Below, one piece after another: positions 1 to 7,307 of a DNA stretch of 13,750 bases. Within the stretch, counting starts at the first letter, position 1. Every line of letters starts with the position of its first letter. The stretch comes from Methanoregula sp. GTDB taxonomy: Archaea; Halobacteriota; Methanomicrobia; Methanomicrobiales; Methanospirillaceae. The stretch covers positions 1-13,750 of the forward strand of contig JALOBP010000083.1 in assembly GCA_023228295.1 (NCBI GenBank), in the 5' to 3' direction. The translations under genes were made by a program, and so were the position numbers. Below the pieces are notes generated by a model. The model saw only the letters and a list, made by a program, of their open reading frames with translations, was not told the DNA's origin and made no database searches.

Positions 1-131
1 CCGACCTCGTCCAATCATAATGCGCCCCGTCTCCCACGGGGGACTGGTGGCGCAAGAGGGGGGTGGTTTCAAAACTAGTGGCTTATAATGAGTAATCACC
101 TAAATAAAACCCCAATTTTCATACGGGCACC

Positions 132-137
132 AAAAAA
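132..137 (-). terminator. oligo-T terminator candidate after the kinase gene
   Basis: Read on the minus strand, a run of six T lies 23-28 bases past the kinase stop codon at 160-162. A second T-rich stretch follows at about 107-118. Archaeal RNA polymerase commonly terminates at oligo-T without needing a hairpin. This is the end of a five-gene minus-strand block, so a terminator is expected here; the call rests only on the T run and its position. Confidence 0.4.
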
Positions 138-159
138 CGGCCGGGCACAACCGGATTAT

Positions 160-1611
160 TCAATAGTCCGGGAGGCGGAACATCCCCTTCGGGACATGGA
201 TCTCGAACCGGGCACCGGTGCCCGGTATCCCGGTCTCATGGATCGTGGCACCGGATATGCTTAAAATCTCCTGCGACAGGAAGAGGCCATATCCCGTGTT
301 GCGGTAAAACTCGCGCTTGAAGATCTTCTTCTTGACCGCATCCGGAATGCCCACACCATTGTCCTCGTACACGAGAACCAGGTCCTCATTCTCATACTGG
401 TACGAGATCCGGATGAGTGTGGCATGCTCCCCGTGCCGGACAGTATTGTCAATCAGGTTCATGAAGACCTTCCCGACCAGGAGATCGGTATAGATCTCAA
501 TCTCGTCCACGTCAAGCTCGATCCTGATACCGGTGGGACTGATATCATTCTTAGCACGGTTCACGATAACGGAGACTTCCTGCCATGAGGGGGCTGTTGA
601 CCCGATGTTCTGGTAGTCGCGGGTGAATCGTATCTGGCGCAGGATCAGCTGGGTGATCTCCTCGATCTTCCGGAGATGTTCGTGCACCTGCGGGTCTTTG
701 TTGATCTCTTCTGCAATGGAGATGTACATCACGATTGCCGTGACCTGGTTGAGGATATCGTGACGGGTGATGGACGAGAGTGTATTCAGCTTCCGGTTGG
801 AAAGCTGGATTGCTGCCGCGAACCGCTTCCGTTCCCGGATTTCAGCCTTGAGAATATCATTTGCCCGGTGGAGTTCCACCGTCCTCTCGTTCACCCGGTT
901 CTCGAGATCGTCCCGGGCGTTCTTAATCACCTTCTCGGCAAGCTTGCGTTCAGTGATATCGATGAGCGAACAGATTACAATCTCATCGGGGGTCAAAGAC
1001 GCAGACACGAGAAACTGGCGGACGGAATCGTCGCTGGTGACGAGAAGAAGTTCATGGTCGCCGGTATGGATATTCGATCGGATCTCCTGCAGGAAGAGTT
1101 CGCGTTCATCTGATGGCGGCAGGATCCGTTCAAGATCCCTGCCAACGATCTCGCCTGGTTCATATTTCAGCATGTGGACACATTTCCCGTTGAGGTCCAG
1201 GATCTTCCGGGTGGTAAGATCGAAGGTGAAGATGCCAGCCTGCGAGTTCTCGAAGATCCCCCGGTATTTCCGTTCCTCCGCCCGCATCCTCTCGGCAAAC
1301 GAAGAGGTGACCATCCCGATGGTGATGAAGATGACGAACCATGCAGTCGAGACTGCAACAAGCATCGGGCTGAAGTTGGTGATACTGTAGACAAGGATGA
1401 GATAAAAGCTGCTGAGGACCAGCGTGAATACCACGCCACGGAGGGGATCGCGGTACACAAAGAGGAGGATGGGCAGGAAATAGAGGAACGGGAATACCTC
1501 GTAGATGCCGTGGGTTAAGGAAAAAACCGTGGAGCAAAGGGCGACAAAGATACTTGCTCCTATTGCAGCCCACCAGAATAGCCGGACCTGGAACGATTCC
1601 GGCCCGGTCAT
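160..1611 (-). CDS. membrane-bound PAS sensor histidine kinase
   Basis: Predicted 483-residue sensor kinase that autophosphorylates on His and passes phosphate to an unseen response regulator. Four hydrophobic helices lie at about residues 11-31, 38-53, 58-78 and 83-103, followed by a PAS domain (about 113-222) and a charged coiled-coil linker (about 223-270). The H-box is ITRHDILNQV with His284. The ATPase domain has an N-box (FMNLIDNT, 383-390), G1 (DNGVGIP, 417-423), G2 (GYGLFL, 440-445) and a final GTGARFEI. All catalytic motifs are present. The ATG overlaps the stop of the upstream sensor gene (ATGA), and a GGTGA site sits 6 bases before it, so translation is probably coupled to that gene. 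The ligand is unknown. The compact RHDILNQ H-box is typical of Methanomicrobiales PAS kinases (family knowledge). Confidence 0.9.
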   Translation of the reverse strand: MTGPESFQVRLFWWAAIGASIFVALCSTVFSLTHGIYEVFPFLYFLPILLFVYRDPLRGVVFTLVLSSFYLILVYSITNFSPMLVAVSTAWFVIFITIGMVTSSFAERMRAEERKYRGIFENSQAGIFTFDLTTRKILDLNGKCVHMLKYEPGEIVGRDLERILPPSDERELFLQEIRSNIHTGDHELLLVTSDDSVRQFLVSASLTPDEIVICSLIDITERKLAEKVIKNARDDLENRVNERTVELHRANDILKAEIRERKRFAAAIQLSNRKLNTLSSITRHDILNQVTAIVMYISIAEEINKDPQVHEHLRKIEEITQLILRQIRFTRDYQNIGSTAPSWQEVSVIVNRAKNDISPTGIRIELDVDEIEIYTDLLVGKVFMNLIDNTVRHGEHATLIRISYQYENEDLVLVYEDNGVGIPDAVKKKIFKREFYRNTGYGLFLSQEILSISGATIHETGIPGTGARFEIHVPKGMFRLPDY

Positions 1612-2465
1612 CTGTCCTCACCCGCATCATCATGGGGCTCTCCTGCCCGTGCCGACAGGAGACTGCGTTCGATCTCCCGCCGCTCCAGGATTTCCCTGCG
1701 GAGATCTGCATTAAGCTGTTCGAGATGCGCTGTCCGGGCCTTCACCTGTTCTTCGAGATCTTCGAGCGTACGACGGATCTCTTCATCGACAATCTTGATA
1801 CCGGTAATATCGATGATCGAGCAGAAGACGAGGTTCCCGTCGACCAGGACAACGGACAGGACGAAACGCAGGAGTGTGCTATCTTTTGCCCGGAATAATC
1901 CTTCGGTCTCTCCAGTGGCTTTAACGTCAATCCGGATCCGTGCGAGGAACCGTTCCCGCTCCGTGTTGTCGCACCAGATCCGTGCAAGGGTATTTCCGGT
2001 AAGTTCCTCCGGATCATACCGGAGCCACCGGGCACATTTGGGATTGATCTCAAGAATAATTTCAGATTCACGGTCAAAACAGAGGATTCCGTCCTGCGAG
2101 TTTTTCAAAATATTCTGGATTTTTATCCGCTTTTCCTGCATCCGGTTGGCGTAGGACGATGCAACCACACCAATGATCATGAAGATGGCAAACCATCCGG
2201 TGGCAACGGCGATCATGGTCGGGTGGGCATACCCGAGGAGGTAGATCTGGCTGATATACATCACGCTGAGTGCAAGCGTGAAGAGCAAAGCCCGCCGGGG
2301 ATAAAAGTATACACAGAGGATGATGGGCAGGATATATAACGATGAGAAGACCTCGAAGATCCCGTGCGTTAAGGAGAAGATCGAGGTAAGGATCGCCCCG
2401 ATACATGCGGCAGCGAGAATGAACAGCCGCAGGGTTTCCTCGTTTTCATCGGACAACCGCTGCAT
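1608..2465 (-). CDS. membrane PAS sensor protein lacking a kinase module
   Basis: Paralogue of the input half of the downstream kinase. It has four membrane helices (about residues 14-32, 39-55, 59-78, 84-104), a PAS domain (about 113-221) and a coiled-coil linker ending in a short hydrophilic tail. Both proteins share FSLTHGI followed by EVF in the first loop and a similar helix 2. No H-box or ATPase domain follows; the reading frame ends at TGA overlapping the next ATG. I chose the ATG at 2465 (285 residues, starting MQRLSDENEE) because the longer form from 2537 adds a Cys/Arg-rich stretch unlike a membrane N-terminus. A GGAG lies 13 bases before the ATG at 2465, so spacing is imperfect and the longer start (309 residues) cannot be excluded. 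It probably heterodimerises with, or modulates, the coupled kinase (inference). Confidence 0.75.
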   Translation of the reverse strand: MQRLSDENEETLRLFILAAACIGAILTSIFSLTHGIFEVFSSLYILPIILCVYFYPRRALLFTLALSVMYISQIYLLGYAHPTMIAVATGWFAIFMIIGVVASSYANRMQEKRIKIQNILKNSQDGILCFDRESEIILEINPKCARWLRYDPEELTGNTLARIWCDNTERERFLARIRIDVKATGETEGLFRAKDSTLLRFVLSVVLVDGNLVFCSIIDITGIKIVDEEIRRTLEDLEEQVKARTAHLEQLNADLRREILERREIERSLLSARAGEPHDDAGEDR

Positions 2466-2608
2466 TAGTGATGCGTATCTCCTGCACGGGAAGTGCCGGC
2501 ACCGGCCGGCACAAAACACCCTGTGCATTGCTCTCATGTAACCGATGATCTAATCCCTTATAATCATTACAGGTTTAAATCGGGGGGATTATCTTAAAAG
2601 AGGCCATG

Positions 2609-3232
2609 TTATGGCAGATTTTGGCCTGCGGGCGGTTTTCCGTTGATCTGTTCGAGATCCTCGAGTTTGTTGATGTTGGTGAAGGTCTTCAGCGCCGGGT
2701 CATATTTCCGCAAATCTTCGACCGGCACATACCGGGTGTTAATGGTGCGGATCATAGGACGAAGGGAATAGGATTTGGGATCTTCAAGGTAGGCGAGGAG
2801 AACCGAGCGCCGGTACACCGCATGGAGCGGTTCGATCATATCGAAGTTCCAGCTCGGGATTACAGCATCCCCGTCACCAATGGCTTCGAAGAGGTAGCGC
2901 ACGACCGCTGCATCAATACAGGGCATGTCACACGCGGAGACAAAGAGCAGCTCACCCAAGGCGGCCAGCGCACCGGCATGCAACCCGCCAATCGGGCCAA
3001 TGCCCGTGCGGATATCGGTGATACACCGGACTCCTTTGATGTGGCTGAATCGCTTGCACTGATCGGGATCCTTTGCCACGAGAATGATCTCGTCAACGAC
3101 CGGTTCGAGAGTACTGGTGAGCCGCTCGATGAATGTCCTGCCCTCGTACTCGAAGAAGTACTTCTCCTTTCCGTTGGCACGCCGGGCTTCACCCCCGACA
3201 AGAATGATCGCCGATCGCGGGATTGTGCTCAC
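2609..3232 (-). CDS. mobA: molybdenum cofactor guanylyltransferase (MobA-like)
   Basis: Transfers GMP from GTP to molybdopterin to make the guanine dinucleotide cofactor used by Mo/W enzymes, such as formylmethanofuran dehydrogenase in methanogens. The 207-residue cytosolic protein shows the nucleotidyltransferase signature: ILVGGEARR with GKEKY (residues 10-25) for GTP binding, GIGPIGGLHAG (78-87), the metal-binding SACDMP (99-104), EPLHAVYRR (134-142) and the late FTNINKLEDL (184-193). Length fits MobA. The start is GTG at 3232, supported by GGTGA 6 bases upstream; no ATG lies nearby. It sits 49 bases after the methyltransferase stop in the same direction. A related NTP-transferase such as a MobA-like CTP:molybdopterin cytidylyltransferase is possible but less likely. 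Confidence 0.85.
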   Translation of the reverse strand: MSTIPRSAIILVGGEARRANGKEKYFFEYEGRTFIERLTSTLEPVVDEIILVAKDPDQCKRFSHIKGVRCITDIRTGIGPIGGLHAGALAALGELLFVSACDMPCIDAAVVRYLFEAIGDGDAVIPSWNFDMIEPLHAVYRRSVLLAYLEDPKSYSLRPMIRTINTRYVPVEDLRKYDPALKTFTNINKLEDLEQINGKPPAGQNLP

Positions 3233-3281
3233 CTGCTCTCACCTTCCTGCATTTTCCCTGTGGAAATCCTGTTGCTGATAC

Positions 3282-3749
3282 CTATGTGGCTTTTTTTGCC
3301 ACTAGTAGTTTTTGAAATGTTTTTCTCTCCATATCAAGGAGCATCTCCTTGATCCCGATATCGGGTGAGAATCCCCCGATCCCTTTCGCTCCAACAACTC
3401 GGTGGCAGGGAATGACAAGAGGGGTAGGGTTCCGTGCCATCGCCTGCCCGACCACACGGGGGACGGTCCCGATATGGAGAGCAATCTCCCCGTACGTTGC
3501 CGTGCTGCCATATGGGATCTCCCGCACGGCCTTATAGATCTGGCCATACACCGAATCATCACTGCTGATCGCGATAGTGGGAAATGTTGTCAGGTCAACG
3601 GGTTGGCCGGCGCAGTATTGCCGTACCTGTTCCGGGACATTCCCCTCGATTCCCGTCTTTGAGAATCGTATCCGGTGGATGGTCGTGCCATCACTCCAGA
3701 CATGTACGTACCAGAGCCCGAGCCGGCAGGAGCCCCCCTTCACTTCCAT
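3282..3749 (-). CDS. ogt: methylated-DNA--protein-cysteine methyltransferase (O6-alkylguanine repair)
   Basis: Suicide repair enzyme that moves an alkyl group from O6-alkylguanine in DNA to its own cysteine. The 155-residue protein carries the active site IPCHRVVG with Cys115. It also has the helix-turn-helix region with YGSTATYGEIA (80-90) and the arginine-finger segment PRVVGQAMARNP (97-108), and the downstream loop GIGGFSPDIGIKEMLLDME (123-141) where the substrate pocket is normally completed. Length fits the compact archaeal forms with a shortened N-terminal domain. The ATG at 3749 is preceded by GGTGA 7 bases upstream, which lies inside the helicase gene; the two genes overlap by 10 bases, so they are co-transcribed and probably coupled. 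The C-terminus is Lys-rich. Confidence 0.93.
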   Translation of the reverse strand: MEVKGGSCRLGLWYVHVWSDGTTIHRIRFSKTGIEGNVPEQVRQYCAGQPVDLTTFPTIAISSDDSVYGQIYKAVREIPYGSTATYGEIALHIGTVPRVVGQAMARNPTPLVIPCHRVVGAKGIGGFSPDIGIKEMLLDMERKTFQKLLVAKKAT

Positions 3750-5746
3750 CCCGCGATCACCTGCCGGAATTTATCGGCATCGCACTCGATCATCTCCTGC
3801 TGGATCCAGGGCGGAAGGCCTTCGCGGACACGTTTTTCCAGGAACCGTTTCTCGGCAAGGACCAGTACCCCGCGGTCCTCGGGGGTCCTCAGGACACGGC
3901 CGAGCGCCTGCAGGGACTTGTTGATGGCCGGCAGCGTGTAGCAGAGGAACTCGCCTTCGATCCCAAATTTGTGCCGGAAGTAATCGATCATCATCTTCCG
4001 GACGCGGTTGAACGGCGCGAGCGGGAGCCCGACAACCATGGCCCCGTTCAGCATCTCGCCCCGGTAATCAAGCCCCTCGCTCCATTTCCCGCCGCAGACC
4101 GCGAACATGACACCGGATTCCCCGCGGGAGGGGAGGGAGAGGAACTGCGTGAGGGCAGCGCTGGCATCGGCCGCGTCCCGGGGTTCAATATAGATCTTCC
4201 GGTTGCGGATGTGGGGTTTTGCATGCTCTGCATACGTTTCAAGGATCTGGTAGCTCGGGAAGTAGATTGCCCGGTTGCCTTTGAGCCCGGCAAATGCCCT
4301 GATATACTCGACAATCCGGCTGGTATTGTCCTTGTTCTGCCGCATGGAGAACGCGGTGGTGATGTCGTTTGCGCAGGAGACGATCCGGTTCTCTTTTGGG
4401 AATGCATTCGGGAGGACGAGCGTGGTTACGGCAGCCTTGCCGAAATAATATTTCCGGAAACTTTCGACCGGCGAGAGGGTGCCGGAGATGAGGATGCAGC
4501 TGGCATGCGAGCCGCAGACATCCGTAAGAGAAGCAGCCGGGTCGATGTTCCGGACTTCGAGTGCCGTCCCGCTCTCGTCCCGGTGGTAGACCGTGAGGAA
4601 CGCCGGGTCCGTTGCGGAGTGGGAGAGCCGGACCATGAACGTGGTGAGCCGCTCAATGGCGGTTTCGCGGAAATCCCCGCCCTTGATGTTCTTCTCCCGC
4701 ATGGTCTCGGCAAGCCCCATCAGGTCGTCGACGATCTCGTCCATCTCCTTGTAAAGCGATTCACGCAGGACCATCCGCCCGAAGATGGCGGGGTCGAACC
4801 AGTCCTCGGCCTCCTGCGAGCCCGCCAGCCCCTTGATGAACTCGGTGAGCCGGGGGAGCACGTGCCGGACTGCCTCCGCTCCCTTGTGGCGCCGGGCCAT
4901 GCTGCCGAGTTCGCGGGATGCCTGTTCGAGGTCCCGCTCCTCAAGGGACACGCTCTCGATGCCGGTGATCACGTCCCCGCAGTTGTGCGCCTCGTCGATA
5001 AGGAGGAGGACGTCCTGTGGTTCCACGCCGAGGTTTGCGTAGAGCTGTTCGCGGATGTCGCGGTTGAAGAGGTGGTGGTAGTTGAGGATGACCACGTCCG
5101 TGTTCCGGGCGGCCTGCATCATGAGTTCATACGGGCAGATCCCGGCGCAGAACTCAGTGAGTTCCCGGGGTGGGACAGGATTTGCAATGACCCGGTCGGC
5201 CTTGTTCCGCAGGGCAGTCGAAGGCACCATCTTGACCCCCATGCTCTCGGCGGGAACGAACATCTTGCTCGCAATGTAGTACGGGCACAGCATCGGGTGC
5301 TCCTTGTCCTGCCTGCGGATCTGCTGGACGATGAACGGGTCTTTTGCCGGGTCGAGCGCTCCCTTGTCGGCCCGGTCCCGCATGAGGCTGTTCGAGAAGG
5401 CCTTGACCCCTTCGCACCTGCGGTAGATGTCCCCTTCGCCGCCGAGCGGGCACATGCTCTTCTTGCCGACAAGGTACACGGTCTTGATCTGCGGCTGCTT
5501 CCGCTTGACCAGTTCCATCTCGCGGATGAAGGTGTTGAGCTGGCTGACCGTGCGGACGGCAATGACAATCTTCCGTTTCTTGCGTTCGGCAAGAAGCGAG
5601 GCGACAACGCTCGACTTCCCGGAGCCGGTCGGGGCATCGATCATGGCGATACCGCCCTCGCGGGCTACCGTTGCCGCGACTTCGAGCATATGGCGCTGGC
5701 CCGGCCGGTATTCGCTGTACGGGAAGTAGGTGTCAATGCTGTCCAT
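3740..5746 (-). CDS. XPD/Rad3-like Fe-S DNA helicase (superfamily 2)
   Basis: ATP-dependent helicase of the XPD/DinG group, 668 residues. Motifs in order: Q-like YRPGQ (13-17), Walker A DAPTGSGKS (38-46), motif Ia around AVRTVSQL (63-70), Walker B DEAH (251-254), motif III-like ISGTLSP, and motif VI QALGRVLRTPEDRG near the C-terminus. Between Walker A and DEAH are Cys99, Cys111, Cys154, Cys200 and Cys204; four of these should ligate the 4Fe-4S cluster. Cys204 in ICPYE, just before VVILNYHHLF, matches the usual last ligand, so Cys154 (LCPYY) looks like an extra candidate. The gene is first in a minus-strand block and overlaps ogt, which suggests a role in repair. The ATG is about 30 bases from a TATA-like box with no Shine-Dalgarno site, suggesting a leaderless mRNA. 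Confidence 0.92.
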   Translation of the reverse strand: MDSIDTYFPYSEYRPGQRHMLEVAATVAREGGIAMIDAPTGSGKSSVVASLLAERKKRKIVIAVRTVSQLNTFIREMELVKRKQPQIKTVYLVGKKSMCPLGGEGDIYRRCEGVKAFSNSLMRDRADKGALDPAKDPFIVQQIRRQDKEHPMLCPYYIASKMFVPAESMGVKMVPSTALRNKADRVIANPVPPRELTEFCAGICPYELMMQAARNTDVVILNYHHLFNRDIREQLYANLGVEPQDVLLLIDEAHNCGDVITGIESVSLEERDLEQASRELGSMARRHKGAEAVRHVLPRLTEFIKGLAGSQEAEDWFDPAIFGRMVLRESLYKEMDEIVDDLMGLAETMREKNIKGGDFRETAIERLTTFMVRLSHSATDPAFLTVYHRDESGTALEVRNIDPAASLTDVCGSHASCILISGTLSPVESFRKYYFGKAAVTTLVLPNAFPKENRIVSCANDITTAFSMRQNKDNTSRIVEYIRAFAGLKGNRAIYFPSYQILETYAEHAKPHIRNRKIYIEPRDAADASAALTQFLSLPSRGESGVMFAVCGGKWSEGLDYRGEMLNGAMVVGLPLAPFNRVRKMMIDYFRHKFGIEGEFLCYTLPAINKSLQALGRVLRTPEDRGVLVLAEKRFLEKRVREGLPPWIQQEMIECDADKFRQVIAGWK

Positions 5747-5773
5747 TGGTGGAGTACTGTTGGCGCCCTTTGG

Positions 5774-5782
5774 TTTTATGGA
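5774..5782 (-). promoter_or_regulatory. TATA-like promoter of the helicase block
   Basis: Read on the minus strand this is ATCCATAAAACC-like, an A/T-rich island in GC-rich DNA. Its centre is about 30 bases before the helicase ATG at 5746. There is no Shine-Dalgarno site between them, so a leaderless or nearly leaderless transcript is likely. This could drive the whole helicase-ogt-mobA-sensor-kinase block. Confidence 0.45.
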
Positions 5783-5880
5783 TGGGGGTGCGGGGTGAAG
5801 GTGTTGTTACTGGGGGGATTCGTGCCTGTCCCCCCTGATGCTCCCCTGCGCTTCGGGATGGTGCTGTATTGCCGGTTACA

Positions 5881-5920
5881 CGAGTGTGAAACCGAATGGT
5901 TCTGTAGAAATCCACACTCG
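5881..5920. repeat. inverted repeat with nested stem
   Basis: CGAGTGTG at 5881-5888 pairs perfectly with CACACTCG at 5913-5920. Inside, AACC (5890-5893) and GGTT (5898-5901) can pair around a GAAT loop. No T run follows on either strand, so it does not look like a simple terminator. Confidence 0.55.
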
Positions 5921-5963
5921 CTACGATTGGGGTTGATGATCCCAAACCCTCATGAGGATATCT

Positions 5964-5994
5964 GCCGCCGCCCCGCAGGGCGCCCCGCGGCGGC
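5964..5994. repeat. GC-rich inverted repeat
   Basis: GCCGCCGC (5964-5971) is the exact reverse complement of GCGGCGGC (5987-5994), enclosing a 15-base GC-rich loop. Its right arm, read on the other strand, closely matches the sequence at 7711-7728. Confidence 0.6.
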
Positions 5995-6011
5995 CTCAAT
6001 TACGGTTTCTT

Positions 6012-6035
6012 CGAAAAATCGATCAGGATTTTTCG
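6012..6035 (+). repeat. hairpin CGAAAAATC / GATTTTTCG followed by TTTT
   Basis: A perfect 9-base inverted repeat with a 6-base loop (GATCAG) is followed on the plus strand by TTTT (6036-6039). Alone it looks like a terminator for plus-strand transcription, but no plus-strand gene precedes it. It may be part of a palindromic intergenic element instead. Confidence 0.5.
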
Positions 6036-6086
6036 TTTTAAGAGACAGGTAATACGTCGTCATCCTAATTGGGGGTGCATCAGCGG

Positions 6087-6101
6087 CGGGGCGAAGCCCC
6101 G
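6087..6101. repeat. short hairpin CGGGGC-GAA-GCCCCG
   Basis: Perfect 6-base stem with a 3-base GAA loop, in the same palindrome-rich gap as the three inverted repeats to its left. No gene overlaps it. Confidence 0.5.
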
Positions 6102-6194
6102 AGAGCGTCAACATTTCCGCAGATCATTTCAACAAAGCCAAACCGAGCTTATCTGCTACATGGGGCACTTTCGCGGGGACGGTGGTGGTATCGT

Positions 6195-6199
6195 AAAAA
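6195..6199 (-). terminator. oligo-T terminator candidate after the Yip1-like gene
   Basis: Five T in a row on the minus strand, about 47 bases past the stop at 6246. The run is short, and support is positional only. Confidence 0.3.
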
Positions 6200-6245
6200 C
6201 ATTCTACAATACTTTCCGATTTCCGAAGGTTCTGAAAACTGTGTT

Positions 6246-6896
6246 TTACAAACCGGAAACGACCATCCCTATCGTATTAATCCATGCCTGCATGGGAATT
6301 GTCAGACAGATGACTATCACGACCGGAATAATCGTTACCGTTGCTGCTTTCCGGAACGTGAATCCATGAGTGTGCTTTACCGCAAGGATCCAGAGATACA
6401 ATTGCCAGAAGAGGGCGATAATACCGATGAAATAAAAAAATGAGTACTCTATCGGGGAATACGCTTCAATGGGGATAATACCGGTAGGTGCAATATAAGC
6501 GATAATAAACAGAATTCCCGATAAGACAACTGAAGCAATAACCGAAACAGACCAAGGTATCATGCCATATCCGGTATTCTGGATCGCAAGCGATCCCTTT
6601 CCATTCAGCCCGCGGGAGATGCCATATGTACAGAACGAAATGACACCCCAGATCAGCAAAGGACAGACAACAAAGGTCTTGAAAAATACCTGTATCAATC
6701 CCATCCAGCCGACATAGCTCATGTTGTTGGGAGCAGTCAGGGCGTAATAAAGGAGTGCGATAATGTAAGGAATCAGGGTAACAATCGCCCCCGCCCCGAT
6801 AATCGCAAGCGGCGGAACCAGGTTGACCTTCTCTTTTGATACCCGTTCGAAAAACAGATCGGGATGAATGAACAGATCCCTGATTCCGGAGAACAC
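6246..6896 (-). CDS. Yip1-like multi-pass membrane protein
   Basis: A 216-residue integral membrane protein with five hydrophobic helices at about residues 27-50, 66-91, 109-135, 152-172 and 185-207. The N-terminus (IRDLFIHPDLFFERV) and the GYGMIPW motif before the third helix are typical of archaeal Yip1-domain proteins (PF04893). In eukaryotes this family works in membrane traffic; in archaea the role is unknown. The start codon is GTG at 6896 with no Shine-Dalgarno site. A clear AT-rich TATA box centred near 6926 places transcription start almost on this GTG, which supports both the start and a leaderless mRNA. It is divergent from vapBC with a 177-base shared upstream region. No partner gene is adjacent. 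Confidence 0.72.
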   Translation of the reverse strand: MFSGIRDLFIHPDLFFERVSKEKVNLVPPLAIIGAGAIVTLIPYIIALLYYALTAPNNMSYVGWMGLIQVFFKTFVVCPLLIWGVISFCTYGISRGLNGKGSLAIQNTGYGMIPWSVSVIASVVLSGILFIIAYIAPTGIIPIEAYSPIEYSFFYFIGIIALFWQLYLWILAVKHTHGFTFRKAATVTIIPVVIVICLTIPMQAWINTIGMVVSGL

Positions 6897-6920
6897 GATA
6901 TCGGGAATGTTGATGAGCGA

Positions 6921-6930
6921 AATATATAAT
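6921..6930 (-). promoter_or_regulatory. TATA box of the Yip1-like gene
   Basis: ATTATATATT on the minus strand, the clearest archaeal TATA box in the window. Its centre is 30 bases from the GTG start at 6896, the distance expected for a leaderless transcript. Confidence 0.6.
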
Positions 6931-7040
6931 ATTACTTTTTTGTAATTCTCCCGCTCTCACACCCGGCTGAAGAATTTTCATCGAGCCTTTTATCTCCGCT
7001 GATTGAATCCCGCCAACCAGAAATTTTCTGGCTGCCGAAA

Positions 7041-7050
7041 AAAGTATAAC
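7041..7050 (+). promoter_or_regulatory. TATA-like box of vapBC
   Basis: AAAGTATAAC centred about 28 bases before the vapB ATG at 7074, within an A-rich stretch. No Shine-Dalgarno site precedes the ATG, so a leaderless start is likely. Confidence 0.5.
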
Positions 7051-7062
7051 TGTGTATACACA
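7051..7062. promoter_or_regulatory. palindromic candidate operator of vapBC
   Basis: TGTGTATACACA is a perfect 12-base palindrome lying exactly between the TATA-like box and the vapB start. Toxin-antitoxin operons are usually repressed by their own antitoxin or complex binding such a site. The position would block polymerase loading or start. Confidence 0.5.
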
Positions 7063-7073
7063 ATGAATCTTTC

Positions 7074-7307
7074 ATGGTGACTAAGACCATCAACATCAGG
7101 GAATCGGCCTATAACGCGCCCAAGGCTCACAAGCGCGAAGGGGAGAGTTATTCCGATGTGATCCTCCGCGTCACTGAAGGCGAAAAAAAAAGTGTCTGCG
7201 ATTTCCTGCAGACAATCGATCCTGAGGTCCGCAGTGAGATTGCAGAATCCGTAAAAACGGCAAAGAAAGAACTCGACCGAGTGAAACCCCGGAAGGTATC
7301 GCTTTGA
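7074..7307 (+). CDS. vapB: VapB-type antitoxin (DUF217 family)
   Basis: A 77-residue antitoxin expected to neutralise the neighbouring PIN toxin by binding it, and to repress the operon. The N-terminal part follows the archaeal DUF217/VAPB_antitox pattern: TKTINIRESAY (residues 3-13), then KREGESYSDVILRVTEG (20-36). The C-terminal half is Lys/Arg-rich and acidic by turns, as is usual for the toxin-wrapping tail. ATG at 7074 is preceded by a TATA-like box at leaderless distance and a 12-base palindrome. The stop TGA overlaps the toxin TTG start by 4 bases (TTGA), a common coupling arrangement in these modules. Confidence 0.85.
   Translation: MVTKTINIRESAYNAPKAHKREGESYSDVILRVTEGEKKSVCDFLQTIDPEVRSEIAESVKTAKKELDRVKPRKVSL

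Larger units (their letters stand above)
5747..6245. other. non-coding, palindrome-rich gap of about 500 bases
   Basis: No credible gene is seen on either strand. The gap holds the helicase promoter at its left end and four inverted repeats: 5881-5920, 5964-5994, 6012-6035 and 6087-6101. Near the right end a run of five T on the minus strand (6195-6199) could terminate the Yip1-like gene. Part of the GC-rich palindrome recurs near 7711. The dense hairpins suggest either a dispersed intergenic repeat or a structured RNA; the sequence alone does not decide. Confidence 0.6.

Noticed and set aside
21..54. Nested inverted repeats at the left edge (CCCCGT/ACGGGG and TGCGCC/GGCGCA)
   Set aside because: Could be a terminator or a palindromic element, but there is no T run, the two pairings compete, and the context to the left is missing.
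1160..1711. 183-codon minus-strand frame overlapping both sensor genes
   Set aside because: Out-of-frame shadow of two well-supported sensor proteins, with Cys/His/Pro/Arg-rich translation and no domain.
2466..2537. Longer start for the transmitter-less sensor
   Set aside because: The extra 24 residues are Cys/Arg-rich with no ribosome site, and do not match the paralogue's N-terminus. Kept as an alternative only.
3584..6052. 822-codon open frame on the plus strand
   Set aside because: It lies opposite the helicase and ogt genes, whose motifs are complete on the minus strand. High GC keeps the antisense frame open. Its translation has no recognisable domain.
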